Source: Nymphaea colorata (lineage: Eukaryota > Streptophyta > Magnoliopsida > Nymphaeales > Nymphaeaceae). Taken from it: DNA of 64,000 bases. The notes beneath the pieces are model-generated. The model searched no databases, had not been told where the DNA came from, and saw nothing but the letters and a program-made list of their open reading frames with translations. A program made the position numbers and the translations under genes. Of this stretch, positions 46,583-60,719 are shown piece after piece; position 1 is the first letter of the stretch, and each line of letters begins with the position of its first letter. Location: contig NC_045140.1 of assembly GCF_008831285.2 (NCBI RefSeq), positions 1,653,528 to 1,717,527 of the forward strand, written 5' to 3'.

Positions 46583-49500
46583 TCACTGAGTAGGTGGCGC
46601 CCAAACATAGCCGTGAGTTTGCACATAACCAGCCTTTGCAAGTAGTTTATCTGCTTCATCTGGACCTCGACTTCCGACTTTGTAAGGAATTGGCTTCAAC
46701 TCTCCATCGTCAATTCTATGTAACAGAGGAGTAAATATCTCCCAGGCAGCCTGAAATAAAGAAACATGTCAGAACTTTTACTCGAATTAAACATCAAGAT
46801 TCTCTTTACCACATTGAAAGATAGGAATACCTTCAATTCATCCCTGCGTACAAAATGCTGCTGGTCGCCTCTTATTCTGCAATGTCATAAACGACTAATG
46901 AACTACCGATATCTCAAACATGAATATATCAACGATTTAAACACCAACCTGACTACTAAATTTGACAAAAATTACAAATCCTTTTAAACCGCCATATCTT
47001 TTCAAAAGTTCATTATTTTGGCACCAAAGACGTGCATGCAAAGATGTGAGTGAGAGCGAGAGAGAGAGAGAGAAAGAGAGAAAGACGTTCCAGTTTTTCC
47101 AGTAATACGGGCTACAACAAGCTTATAGTATTTGTGAGAAGGCCAGCTATGTCATTATATCCATCAATTTTCACATTCATGCACACAGGTGCTTCTAAAT
47201 GCACCCATTCAAGTTAGCAGTTGAAGTAAGAAAAATGGAATAAAGTGTAGAGCTAGTACAAATTATAAATTCTAGTAGACAAACAAGTAAAATTATCAAG
47301 ATTTCAACAACAGTATCATGTCCCTGCATGTAATGGTACAGGCTGGTAACTACTTCAAACTTGCCATTAGCTTTAACATTTAACCACAAGTAACATTAAT
47401 CATTTTTTTTCCTACAGAAGTTAACTAGGTTGGAAGCTTCCAGTTAGTTTACAGTTTTTACCATCTCATAACTATATAGATCAGCAGCAGTAACTGTTCT
47501 GATAGAAAATAAAGGAGACCACAAAAGTTTGAAGCATACGTGTCCAATATTAGCCTTTCATATGCTTCAGGAATTGGAACCTCTTGATATCGTTGCTTGT
47601 ATGACAAGTCCATCTCACTTAGGACAGTTGACATTTCCAGTCCCGGTCGCTTAACCTGCACAGATGAAACAGGTAAGTCAAGAGTTCACATAAATTGCCT
47701 TTGTTTGCTATGCAATCATCAAAATAACTAAGGTATCAAAGTATTCAAATAATTTGACATGAAGTAAAGTAATTATGCTCTGTCAGGAATAGTTTCAAAG
47801 TTCAAACTGGTCTCATATTTAAGGTTTTGAGAAAGAACCATGGTCATATGCTACATTGTGTCCTAGTTTGTGTCAAACTGAAGTTGGCCAAGGCATTTTG
47901 TACCCAATGGACTGGCCTTCAGATAACCTGCAAAAACACCGGCCCCTAACGGAAGATACCATATACATCTGCATCCAATTACTACAATGGTTCCTGGTCC
48001 TTAACCTATTTGATATGAGACTGAAGCTAGACACAAGGTGGGCTAGGGCCCCATAACAGGCACTTCGGTCTTTATGGAGCCAAGTTGTTACAGAACTGAT
48101 TTAGCGTGTCATCACAACCTCCTATTCTTTTCAAATTGTTGTTCATCTGGAATTTATTTTGTGCCAAAGTACAGAGCAATAATATTGAAGGGTAATCATC
48201 ATTTACTTCACTAAGAAATTTTAGTGAAAGTCAAATTATTTCAGAGATAAGCTGCTGAAACTAAGGTTGTTGTAAGAAACTTAAGTGAAACCAATAAGTT
48301 TCATGAAATATATTAGGTTATTGTCTAACAGGATCACAAACATTTGCAGACTCTAAATGTAAAAATTTCTTGACAAAATTCAAAGAACATGAAGTTATTG
48401 TGAATATATCTCCTAATTCAAGTAGCCAATTGAATGAAGCAAAATATTTTGGATACAAAATTGTGGTGTGATCTAAAGTTCCAACCATACTAGGTGTCCA
48501 TGTCAAATTTTCTGATCAAAGAGGTGTCATGTTTTATGTGATACTTCAGCATCTGGAATTCAAACATGGGAAATTTATCATGGTTGTTCTTTTCTCAGTG
48601 ACAGGAAGGTAGGCAACATAGAGTAGAAGATGACACATAATCAAGTTCTCATTTGTATTATAGATTATCAGAAGGCAAACACAAAGATAATCGAAAGACT
48701 TCCAGATGGCTTCTAGATACTACATAGAAAGACCCCACAAAGTAGTAGGGAGCTTGATAAGCCTGTTCCACTCAAATAAATGTGTCAGGGTTGAGCCAAG
48801 AATAGAGGAACACCTGGATTAGAAAATATCAATTTGAAAATTTACATACAAAAAGTGCATAGAAATATGTAGCATTTATATTGATGTCATGGTTTGAATC
48901 CAGAACTTGCTCATATCTAGTGCATTCAGGCCCATAAGTGGAGCTGGCATGGGATATTCTGGATTCCGTATCAGCATATAACAAGCATTCCTCCTGTGAT
49001 AATCATTAACTAAATGAAAGAGTATGTAAACTTTCAAATTTAGGACATGTCCACAGTAACATGACTATTAGTAGGACATGCATGCTATAAGTGGTTGCTT
49101 CCCTTCATTTACAGCTGTCTTCTAGTAGTAGACAGAAATTTAACAGGTCATAGAAATTAAAGGACCACATCTTGTAGATGTTATGGTAGAGTCTTATAGT
49201 GCAGCAGGTTGTCAGTTAGACATACATCTGGAAGTCCTGGTTCCTAGCCCAAAAGAGTTTTCTCACATTAAACATGATGGACATAAATAAAAAGAACATG
49301 ATCTGAAACACAAAATACATGGGTTTGATAAAATTTCCCAGTTTCCAGGATGAACCACTTACTGTTAATTTCATGTACATGGCCTCAGAAGGTTGTAGTC
49401 GGATAACAAACTCATTTCTGCCTTGCTTTTTACCTGAACCAGTAAGTTTCAGTAAATGAAAAAAAAAAAACTCTACAGCCGAAATTCTTGAGAGTTTAAA

Positions 49501-52500
49501 ATAAAAGGCTGAAACTCAAAAGTCTACTATTAACAGATACCAATGAACAGGAACCTAATTTGCAGAATCAAGATACAAAGGTTATCAGTGTTGGTTTGTT
49601 CATTAGAAAACAAGTAACTTAGCAAATATTTTTTGTTAAAACTCTAGACATGGGGCAATTTTCTTAGGATACATACCCAAACAACTAACAGATTAGAGTG
49701 GGTTTCCAGCTGCAGTGATATGGCCATGGTATTACAAATATTTACAGATGCTCAAAATGCACCAAGCTTCTGTATGTTGGCCTTGTTTATCCTGGTCTTA
49801 GGCTTATAAAACATGCTGAATGCATGCTTTAAGGGTTTTTCATCTGCAGGATCAATATTACAAACTGACACTCTGGAAGCACCATCTGAGATAACCTTAT
49901 AATTGTGAATGCATTCTTAATGGGTGATAGACAGGCATAGATATTCATTGTTCCTCCTGCCAATTTCTTGATGCCAAAATACATGAACTTTCTAATAAAA
50001 TAATCGATGAGTGGAATGAGATCATGGATCACAGGTGAAAGGAGAGTCAGGAAAGTTCAAGGTTGAACCTAAATGCTATTCAGCATGGTACACAGCTATT
50101 GCATATTGGTTGAATTTGAGGTTTCATGGCAGTTGACACGTGAAGCGAATTAAAGTGCTGACTGCAGACAACTGATGCCACTTTCAACATTCTGAGGAAG
50201 GGTTTAATCATATATAAGGATATCAAAGAAATAGGAAAATGACAATAAAATCATTATTAAATTGAAAGCCTTTGAAAATCATATGAGTGAATAAAGAATG
50301 ATGAATATGATCGTACTTCTGAATATGTCACCAGGAACATCCTTGAATTGAATCCTGATTTCTGCTTTCCTTGAGTTCAGTGCTTTTCCTGCCTTGAGAA
50401 TAAAAGGTACACCTGCCAAGAATCTCAGTCAAGTAAATAATTAGGGAAGTGTAATTCTGAATTCCTGATAATCAGGGAACCAAAATTGAACGTACTTGTT
50501 TCGCACTTCTGGAGCAGATTTCAAACGACTAACCACTTGCCTACCATTTTTTGATCGCACACTCAGATTTTTTGACTAATTTTCTTTTCAATTTTCTACT
50601 TTTTTCAGCATAGATGGGAAAACCCAAGCCTCCAAGTACCTGCTCACCATGGTTCAGCCTCACATGAGCAGGTGTAACTCAGGAGATGAGTACCACGGGT
50701 TGAGGTCCTGTTAAAAATTCCCATTCCCTCCACCACCACCACCCCTAACCCCCCCAACCCTCCCCCTTCCTCTTTTTTTTTTTTAAAAAAAGAAAATTAT
50801 TGTCACGTTCTTTCTAAATCAACTCACTTAGAACTCAAAGCCTGATTCTCCACTGGCTTTTTATTAAGGTAACAGGGTAAGTCCTACAAAGAGAAGTGAC
50901 GTTCTCATGCAATAAAATGATGTTCTTCATGGATAGCATTTGTTACATTTCAATTTATGCACTTGATTCCAGATTTGTTTTACTCAACATGTCATTATTT
51001 TATGAACAAATTGGAGAAGCAATAAAACATGCATTAGAGTTATGATTTTGCACTCTTGGAAGTTGGAATATGAGTATTAACCAGAAGGTTCAGAACTATA
51101 CTCGCAAAGTATTCTCTTTTCCCCTCCATTATGCACTATACTGCAAAAACTTTTTGCTATGCAAATAATTGCCTTGTGTAGAAAAGCAAACATTTATTTA
51201 TGAGGAAACAATTTAGTCCATAAAATGCACACCTTCCCATCTTTCATTTTGTACCCGGAGAACGACAGTTGCAAAAGTGGGAGTATTAGAATTTTTTGAA
51301 ACAGTTGGATCATCTTTGTATCCCTCGTACTGTCCAAGAACAACATCTTCATCTTCAATGGGCAAGACTGAATGAAGAACCTGTAATACACAGACCATGA
51401 GTTCTAACATAGCTATAACACATTTATCACGAAGATACAGTAAACTTAAACACGAACCAAAAGTAGAACTGACATAAAAGAGACTAATTAACTCCATAAA
51501 GGGAAATACACACAAGAAAAGGTCCAGAACAACAATACAAGTCTATTGATAATATTTGGAGAAATGCACACCTTCACTTTCTCATCTCGAATATTCTCAG
51601 GACTAAGAGATATTGGCTTTTCCATTGCAACTAAACAAAGGACCTGGAATAGCAGCAGAGCAACTATTAATAAATACAAAAAAAAAAAAGCATGGACATT
51701 GACTAACAATACAAACTGGTGATAATTCAAATGTAAAAAATGTTATATATATATATATATATAAGACTTTCAACAGATAGAATTGCTCGTCAGTAGTTGC
51801 GAATATGTAACTTGCATGCTTTAAACAAGTTCATACCTGCAGTAAATGATTTTGAATGATGTCGCGAATAATTCTGCAAAAAATTCAAAAAAATGAATAA
51901 GTCACTATTGAATGTGCAACTTAGTACAACTTTCAAAACAAAAAAACCAACTATAAAATGTCACGAAATGATGGTTGAAAAATTAAACGTCATCCTCCTA
52001 ATGAACGGAATTACTCTGCGACCAGAAATATTTATTTAAATGATGAAAAATTCTGATTTGATACTTGATAAATCCGGTCTAACTATAACAATGGCAGCTT
52101 CAGAAGTGTCACAAAATGATGGCTTGAGTTTAGCTATCATGCAATTTCAGAATTGCAAAAGGATAAATTATGGTTTTGCATCATCAACCCCTCAAAAACT
52201 GATTGGTAAATGAAACATAAAAGCTTTAGTACTTGATCCATCAAAAGGACACTGTTGTTATTCATTTCAGTGTCTTAAAATATCAAGTGTGTATAATGTG
52301 CATATGGCATAAGGAAAGGAGATGAAAATCACCTACCCATATTCATCAAAATATCCACCACGTCCTTCAGTTCCAAAATCCTCTCTGAAAACAATCTGCA
52401 AAGAGCGAAATCAAAGGTTTGATATATTCCATGAAATCAAAGATTATCTCCAGAATTAGACAGAGAGACTGTACAGTCAATATTAAGATTCAAAATTGAA

Positions 52501-55500
52501 TTGGGATCTTGGAACTAACTATTTCATGCCATTAAATTATATTGACTTTGAAAGACAAATGACTTATAGTCATTTCACATACATGGCTCTATGGACGTCA
52601 CGAAATTTCATTATTTATAGGAAAAACATTAAATGGTAAAACGTTAGATGAGAAGACCAATGTCAGATAGAACGATGATGACAAAATATAGCATTAACTA
52701 CAAAATTTGAACAGAAAAATATAGACAACTATAGAGTAAAAATGAAAAAATCAAGTGACCAAAATCAGGAAGTAAGAACAGGTGATAAAATGTTTTACCT
52801 GTATGTTGTCTATGTTATCACGATTCCAGAGTGGTAAAAATAGACGATTAGCAAAACGAAGGACCAACTGTGAGTTTCAACATATAAATCGTTAAAAATA
52901 ATGGAAAGGTGGACACTGAGTTCAACATGTTGAAGCTTTGACACGATATGACAATTACCAGATTCTGCACCAACTCCTTTCCCAAGTAGTGATCAATACG
53001 ATAGAGCTGTTTCTCATCAAAGAGTTCTCCTAGTTGGGAACTTAATTCCTCTGAACTGGCCAAGTCTTTTCCAAAAGGCTTCTCCACAACCACCCTAGTC
53101 CAACCACCCTGATCAGCTGAAAGGGAAACAATAAAGGGTTTTAGGTGAATTATTCTGTTAACTCACAAACTTGACAATGCTCAAATCACTAAATGTATTG
53201 TTTGAATTTTAAAATCCTTGAACAAACTCTAGCACATTTAATTCCATAGTGCATCATCAAATTGACACATACAACTTGGATGCTTTATAAAGCAGTGGGG
53301 ATGGATGATCCGCTTATCTAGCAAATATCCATCAGACAACCAAAAACAATGTCAGGTAGCTCACATTGCAGACCTCTCTCTCTCTCTCTCTCTGATTATA
53401 AGTGCAATTGAAATCCTCCTCAGCAACAACCAATTGGAAGTCCAATGCATGAGCATATATACATAGGTAAAAGACTGACAATTGAATGCAAGTACTTCAC
53501 AGCCATGAATAGCTAATGAAGGACCATTGATTACATCATTAGATTACACAGACAACTTTAGTCACATCCGTTTTCCCACACTTTGCGAATGCAAGCCCAA
53601 CTTGATGCCCTTGGCAGTCATGCTAGCCACTTATGTTTCCTACTCTTTAGAATGCAAGATCACTTTGATGCCCTTGGAAGTTATGATTAATGAATCCATT
53701 TGCTACAATTTCACTCAATAAATTATGAGAAAAAAATAGAAAAGCTGACTGTCACCAAATGCCTATAAAGAAACTAATAACACTTCAGTACACATGGTTG
53801 AGCGCATGTACATATGTACAGACACATTTATCCAGACATTTGTTATTTGAACTTTGAACAAAAAGACAACAGGACAAACATGAAAAAGGCAAATCACCTT
53901 AAAACTGCAATTCAAAAGTTCACTGAATCAGCTATTAGCAGTAAGGAGACTTAATGTCCCATTGGTTTTTCTTTAGAAGTGGATCAATTAAGGGCCTAGG
54001 ATTTTAAAGCAGCAGCATGATATCTGGGACAACATGCCTATATTTAGAAAAAGAACCATGAATGTTATATTTAGTACTCTTTGTTGACGACTGCTTTAGG
54101 ATATAAACCGTCAGTCCTCAACCGGCAGATCAAAAAACACAAATAGAACCAACATCTGAAAGTAGGAAGATTAGGTGCAGTGACCAATAATATTTATCTC
54201 TTAGGAGGCACCAATGGAACAAAATGTGAAAGATTAGAGCAGCTAGCAGAGGCTCACATTTATTCATGCAAAAGTGCTGAATCATTTCGCAGACAGGTGG
54301 ATACACTGACGGTGGAAGTGCAAGATAAAATAGCCTCCTAGAAGACCCTTCATGACTACCCCTTCGAGCTTCATGCTCAGATATTTTCTCATCTAAAAGA
54401 ACAAAGCCTGCCTTATCATCATACGAACCAGAGACATATTTGATCTGCAAGTGTTCAAGCCCATAGTAGTTGTAAATTTTGACATCCAATTAGAATCAAG
54501 TGTAAATATACAAGAGTCACTGCATACCATTTTCAAAAACTTTGTTACGATGTTCGAGAACTCTGATGACTCTACATTGCCACTTTTAAGGTGTCTGTAC
54601 AAATCAAACCAACAAAGCTCAACACCCATAATAAAATGGTGATCATACAACTACTGCAAGAACCTCTTAGCTTGCATCAAGAGATTGAATTCACATTTGC
54701 AATGCAAGGCAATGGAATATTTGAGATTTTATGTTATTACGAAAGCTTTTAAGATCAAAATGGAAAAGGGGCAACCACAAGACAGCTTAAACATAAAAAA
54801 ATTTTACAGACACAGCAATCATGCTAACAATTTGAAACTTTTGGTTCATTAGCATTGTTGAAGTTCATATCGCAACATGGTTGTGTAGAAGAGATCATAT
54901 TTCTACTAGGTTATATTTCACAGTACCTTTGAATGAATGCAAGAGAGATATGCTCAGATCCTCACTAACATGCAGATTCATTCAGAAACTATTTTCACAA
55001 ATACGCCGCAGGCCCGCAGCTTGGAGAGTGTTGATTTTCCTAAAGCCAGCATTTCAACCATTGCTTAAATAGGTGGCTACTGGCTCCTGAGACTTATGGT
55101 TGAATTTATAGTGCCTGTGCACGGATGCACATGACCTGGAACATTTTACATGAACATGCACAAAGAAGGGAGCCTGATAAGGGACTTGGGGTCTTCATTA
55201 TCATTTAGTGGTGGCAAAAAGCCAAGTCAGTGTGAAGCCATAACTTGAATATTATGGCAGTATCTCTCTCTTTGAGCCAGTTAAGAGCTCTAGAACCAGG
55301 GCATATGCATATGGGTCGAGAGAATGTAAAGCATTTTCTTTCTCTTCAATCGTATGCAGAAATTATGGACCATATTAAAGCTCCCTACAACAAAGTATGA
55401 AGAAATCAGAGGCATTTGGTCGAACACTCGAATGGATATCATCATGGTCATCATATTATTTTGTGACTTGACTGCATATTTCACAACCTTACAACATCAG

Positions 55501-57499
55501 CCTGTTAAAATAAAATAATCTTCCTGCATAAGCAAATCATGTAAGCTTGTTAAGCAAAACACACAAATGGCAGAATACTGTGTATAGTCATGGAACAAGA
55601 CTCAGACAAAAGAAACAACAAAGATATCTAAGAAAAGAATCTATATGTTAAAAATAAATATGATTTTTTTGTGAAAATCCTAATAGCTGAAAGATTTTAG
55701 TTTGAGTTCCTTTCAAAATGAATGGAAGCAGAAAAATTTAAAGTGCAAAACAGCTCACCCGCGTATCCGATTTCTTAACTCATCATCTGAAAGCTTTGTC
55801 CTTGCGTATCCAAAAATTTGAACTTCATTTTCTTGTATAAACCCCTACGTATGGTTGGAAGGAGATACTTAGAATAGAATGTAATCCAAATGAACATACA
55901 GCCCACACTATTACATTGAAAGTTGAAACTAAGCAGAGATATAACATTCTATAATTTAATACAGAAGGAAACTTGAGCAAACATCAAACATGAATGCATA
56001 TGACAGATCTCTTCTATCCTCTAATCTCTTATATTGCTAAGACCACAACTAAGTTTTACAAGCACTAACCAGTCACCACCTATCATACGTAGAACCCCTT
56101 TGCTTATCCTGTCCTTTCCTCCCTTCCTCCTTTCCTTTCTAATTTGTATTTCTAATTTAAACAGAAAGGCAAAAGAAGAGGAAAGTTCAAAGAGATTAAT
56201 AATTAACATAAGCTGATGAAATAAGATGAGTAACATTTCCAAAGTTATGAAGCCTTGAAACTTCATTGCTTAATCAGTTACAAAAAGTTAATAGAATTTT
56301 TTTATGAGTTAATTTTAAAAGTATAGTTTTCTTTTGAAAAGATGTCACCATCTGTCACTGAACAGGTTTTCTTAAATCAAGATATTCTTAAACTAGGAAA
56401 AATACATACATAAACACATACTATAGTTCTGGCTTAATCATCTCAGGCCTCAGCCGTTAAATTTTGTGCTTAAGAGACATCATGAAAATCCAAGTACGCA
56501 TGCCCTTGTTGACCAGTCTGAGTTTTTGAATTAGATTTCACTAACATTTTTGACAACAAGTGACGAAGTCCAAAAATAATAATTATAATTTCATATTGGA
56601 CATTTGATCCTTAAACAGGATATTTCAAGGTTTACACTCAAAGTTCTGGCCATTCCAGCAGTGAAGCAATACCGGATGACAAAATACTTATCACTCTCTA
56701 TGTTGGTTTTTGTGCAACCAACATGTTGACATAGAACATTGTTTCGTGGCTTGCTTCTATGGTTGACCATCCGTTGGACTTTCAAGCAGATTGCTGCGAG
56801 TTCCATGCTTCTACCATTGCCTTACAGTTGAGTAGCACATTTGCTTTTCTAGTGGTCAACCAATAGGAGATGTCTGACTATGAGGTTATGCTGTGAGCCT
56901 ATATTGTGCTTTGAGTTGACTATGAGACCAACCAGAATCTTTGTACAACTTTTTTTTTTTTCACATTCACTATTCATATCTTCACGCCCTATGTCCCTGA
57001 GAGGAATGCCATCTTGTATGATAGAAATTCTTCCTTCTGTACTACTCTAGATAAGAATATGTTGCCAAAATCTAGCATTGTTCATAAACTAACCTAGTGC
57101 CTGCAGATAGAGTATTCATTAAGTGAAGAAACTGATTCCTAAATTATCTGCCCTTGATATAAAAGAAACCGGATAAACCATACATCTGTTGCAAGCACAT
57201 AGTTACAAGAAACTTCAGGGCCAAACAATTAGAAATGGTTCATGTGTCATCCATGACTAATTAAATTATTGCTGCTGATAGGCATCAGCAGGTACCTGCT
57301 TGAAAAGATTGAAAAGAGCTGGAAATGTCTTTTTCTTTGCTAGATCTCCTGATGCACCAAGAACAACAATTGAAAGGCATCCATTTTCGGAGGTACACTC
57401 AGCTTCTGTTCTCTGAGAAGAAGTTGTACTTTTCACAGATTCATCGTCATCTGAGAAGGAATCACTTCTTTTAAGCACAGATGAAACAGTAGATCCCAT
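46583..57499 (-). CDS. Glucose-6-phosphate 1-dehydrogenase, cytosolic type
   Basis: Oxidises glucose 6-phosphate to 6-phosphogluconolactone with NADP+, the first step of the oxidative pentose phosphate pathway. Fifteen coding exons on the minus strand: 57296-57499, 55759-55844, 54528-54594, 54258-54444, 52959-53116, 52799-52867, 52337-52395, 51837-51873, 51572-51643, 51233-51380, 50317-50412, 49363-49433, 47540-47655, 46831-46876, 46583-46750. Each junction is GT-AG and in phase; the total is 1584 nt, 527 aa, close to the usual 510-520. Key motifs: coenzyme loop [13 protein letters not shown] (residues 45-57), EKPFGKDLA (about 193-201), active-site [14 protein letters not shown] (221-234, catalytic His 224), and NRDNIDNIQ. 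The protein starts MGSTVSS with a Ser/Asp-rich 40-residue leader and no transit peptide, so it is cytosolic rather than plastidic. No peroxisomal C-terminal signal (it ends PPTQ). Confidence 0.96.
47656..49362. other. Large G6PDH intron (1.7 kb)
   Basis: Intron between coding exons 12 and 13. AT-rich, no embedded gene or clear element seen. Confidence 0.8.
50742..50766 (-). other. Potential G-quadruplex in a G6PDH intron
   Basis: On the minus (sense) strand the stretch reads as runs of 5, 3, 7 and 4 G separated by A, TT and TTA. That satisfies the quadruplex pattern. It lies in the 50413-51232 intron, beside a T-rich/A-rich block, and so would also be present in the pre-mRNA. Confidence 0.65.
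51745..51763. repeat. Short (TA)n run in a G6PDH intron
   Basis: About 19 bases of alternating TA in the intron between coding exons 8 and 9. Confidence 0.8.
53375..53393. repeat. (CT)n microsatellite in a G6PDH intron
   Basis: A CT dinucleotide run in the intron between coding exons 4 and 5. Confidence 0.8.
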
Positions 57500-59640
57500 G
57501 GAAACAACTGAGTGCCGTTATGGCTTGATCTCTGAACTTGCTTCCAAACTGAAATTCATAATTTTGTAGAGAACATGTCACTTAAAGCTCGTGAGTAATA
57601 TGTGAAAATAAAATAGACTACTAGACCATGTCCATCCTCCAGAAAGCAAGCGGAATTGTAGTAACGAAGAATAGCCAAAGAAGAAACGAAACAAGAAAGA
57701 CTAGAAAATGGGGCCCCTGTAAAGTTTTTTTTCCTTTTTTCTTTCTTCACTTTTTTCTTATATTAATGACAATGACTTCCGAATTAAACAGGTGGCAAAT
57801 TCATTAAGCTGTCGGAACATCCAACACTGCAAGAGAACATGGACAGATTAAGCATCTATTACTCGCTTTTACATGTTCGTGTTCCAGGAGTCATAATACA
57901 TATTTGGACTAACTACTATTTGACTTTATGCCTAAGCAACAAAAACGAAGACAGCATTAAGTCTTCGTTTAGGGGTTTGGGTTCCACGCTAGCGGAATTT
58001 CAGGACAAGTGAACTGGGAACTTATGCATTTTTTGTAAGCCCCAAACTCATCTAGTAGTTCAGTGTAAGTTTGACAAAATTTAACCTATCATTTTTCTTT
58101 CTCGAGATGAGGAAGGCCACCAACCCTTCATAACGTGTTGAAAATTTGTCAGCCTGGAAAGTATATGTTCGCTGTCTCTTACCATGTTGTCTCTCTCAGG
58201 TATCCCACCCTTGGCTGCCAGGAGAAAGTCTGTCGTTCTTGTTGCCTTGCAGCAAGGGGGTATGACCTCATCTTTTAAACTTGATTGTGTACGGTTCTAG
58301 GAAGAGCTGTTTATACCAAAGGTCGACTTTCTTAGCTTCCACTTGCTTCTCTCTAATATCAACCTGTATCATGATTTTATCCATTAATTTTCTGGTTCTT
58401 TTCACTGCTCTCCAGGGCATCCAAAAATGGCCTCCGTGATAACAAAGAAGTGATTGCTCATTTTCTGTACTTTGAAGATAGTGGCATGCTAGAAAATGCT
58501 TAAAGGAAAACAAGCTTACAACAGGAAGTTGGTTATCAAAATAGTCAGTCTCTGGTGCAACTGCTTCTAGCTTAGATCAGGAGTAGTAGATAACACCTCA
58601 TGAGTAGGATGTCGGTGACGATTAAGGCTTCCACTGGTACAGGGCCACCAAACGAGTACGTATCAAAAGCATAGTCGCCAGTTATCATATACTCTTTCTA
58701 TTCTGAGTAATTCAGAAGTTCGGGGCAAAGATTTTTTGTGAAGTGAGGAATTCGAAATTAAAGCATGGTCATTCAAATCTCCAGTAATACTTTTGAAATG
58801 TTATCCTGATGCTTTCGCAAGATTACCAAGAAAGTTTCACAAGAGGTTATTTCAACGAATTCCAGGCCCTTTCTTTTGTTCTTGCATTTTAGTTTTTTTT
58901 TTTTCCTTCTTTCCGTTTGCGTAACATAACATTCCACAGAACAGGCTACAGGGCAAAGTCAATGGCAGCAATTTCTCACACCAGATATCAAGATAAGATC
59001 AAAAGCAACTAACCATTACTGCCAATTTACATAGAAAGAACAGATAAAAGATAAGGCTGCGAAAGTAACAAGAAAGCGAAAACGAGGCCACCAAGTGACT
59101 CGCATACTAAAAAGCTGCACATAAAGAAATAAGCGAACAGCGAAGACCGCCATAATCTAACAGAATTCAGCTCCACACTCACCATGGAACGCTAGATCTA
59201 TGATGAGTCACATGTTGAAAAGATCTAAGAAATAAAGTCACCAAAGGAAACAGCAAGAATTCAAACACAAATCGTCAACCACAGAAGATCTCAAGAGAGC
59301 AAGTGAGCCGGATTGTGAAACGACAACCAATTTCTCACCAAGAAAAAGAACAGACGCATTCTTCCTTTACCTATAAAGAAAAATCGAGATGGGTGCTCTC
59401 TTCTCCGTTGAAAATTATCCGAATTCTGTGATATTTATAGCAACAGAGAAGGGAAGCAAGCTCTGCTGTTCGACCAACTAAGCCGCCATGCTTGAACGTT
59501 ACCGCGTTGGAAAAACGAGAAGACAAAAAATCTAAAGAAAATGTACCTATACGCCTCAAACTCTTTCTACAATGGCTATCGGGTCCCTCATTCTTCATGA
59601 TTGGCCATTTTATCACGGGTGGAACCATCATCTTCTCGTC
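57500..59640 (-). other. G6PDH 5'UTR with ~1.8-kb leader intron
   Basis: Upstream of the ATG (57499) the leader runs to 57548, next to a minus-strand acceptor GAATTTCAG. A matching donor, CTTTATAG|GTAAAG, lies at 59370/59371, so the first non-coding exon is probably 59371 to about 59640. This implies an intron of about 1822 bp (57549-59370). Leader introns are common in plant housekeeping genes and often raise expression. The transcript start is not located exactly. Confidence 0.55.
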
Positions 59641-60633
59641 ATAGACAAATAGGAAAATTTACGGGTTACGAGCCAGAATTTGTCAAGAATCTATGAGCCC
59701 GTCATATATTTCACACTTGTCGACAGCGTGTGCCCACGCCACTCACTTGTACTATATCATGCGTTCCCACTAAATGGGCCAAGCGGCATAAGAGAAGAAG
59801 GGGCACAAGCCGGGTATAGGGTCATGGCTCGCCTTTAGATTTTTAGAAAATAAAATTCTAAATGTTGAAAAAATTACATTTCGTTCTCGATCAAAAATTT
59901 TAATTATAATTGAGTTCCTGCAATGAAAAAATCGCTCTACCTTCACAAGCATTAATTGTGTCCATGTATGAAGCTAGAATTTTTTAGTTGTGGGGCACTT
60001 GAGTCACCAATAAGTCTATTGTGGGCACTTTATGTAATTTTTGAATTGTTAAACTATAATTTTAAGACTTTCATTAAAATTACACCAGCCCTCATGTATC
60101 ATAACTATTTTGGCGTTGACTTGACAGCCGCCATTCATTTTAGAAATGAATTGCAGGCGGAAAATCAAGATGGATCTGATATTTTAAGATGTGGGTTTAA
60201 GATGAGGTAACAAAAAATAACAATTTGAATAGCATAGGTCTGAAGGGGGGAATAGCTTTGTTTAGTTGGTTGCAGGGCGGAGCTAAGGAGGGGGACGGCA
60301 GGGGCGCCTTGGGTGATGGGTCCCTTCAAAATTTCAGAAACAAAAAATTTACATGAAGGTTTTAAAAGTTTTTAATTGGCCTATACAAAAATTATTGAAA
60401 AATGATAGCTCGGTTCATGTAAAAATTTTAAAACTATAATTTGACCTCCCTCTATGAAAATTTCTTACCTTCACCTCCTGTTGGTTGGTTTCCGGCATGA
60501 AAATGACGTCATATTACCGAACTCTTTTTAATACTCTGCTTATTCTTTTGGCACTTTCCTTCCCTTCTCCCCTTAATGCAATACATCGGGAAGAGATTAA
60601 ATTCCTCCAATATATAAAAGTAAGCCGCCACAC
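59641..60633. other. Promoter side of G6PDH and intergenic repeat
   Basis: No gene. The part nearest 59650 is the likely G6PDH promoter. About 60245-60480 looks like a dispersed repeat (GGGCGGAGCTAAGGAGGGGGA, then A/T-rich text) similar to 1-120 and 35040-35250. Confidence 0.4.
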
Positions 60634-60681
60634 ACTGTGCAGCGGCTGCACAGTACGTTCGATCTAACGCAGATCGAACGT
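60634..60681. repeat. Two adjacent perfect hairpins
   Basis: Bases 60634-60654 form a 9-bp perfect inverted repeat (ACTGTGCAG / CTGCACAGT) with a 3-nt loop. The next base starts a second, 11-bp perfect inverted repeat (60655-60665 and 60671-60681, ACGTTCGATCT / AGATCGAACGT) with a 5-nt loop. They are directly abutted. The function is unknown. They lie about 95 bp upstream of a CACGTG (60777-60782) and a GC-rich island. Confidence 0.8.
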
Positions 60682-60719
60682 CTGTCTTTGACGCGTTTTA
60701 CTTTTCTTTTTTTTTTAAA

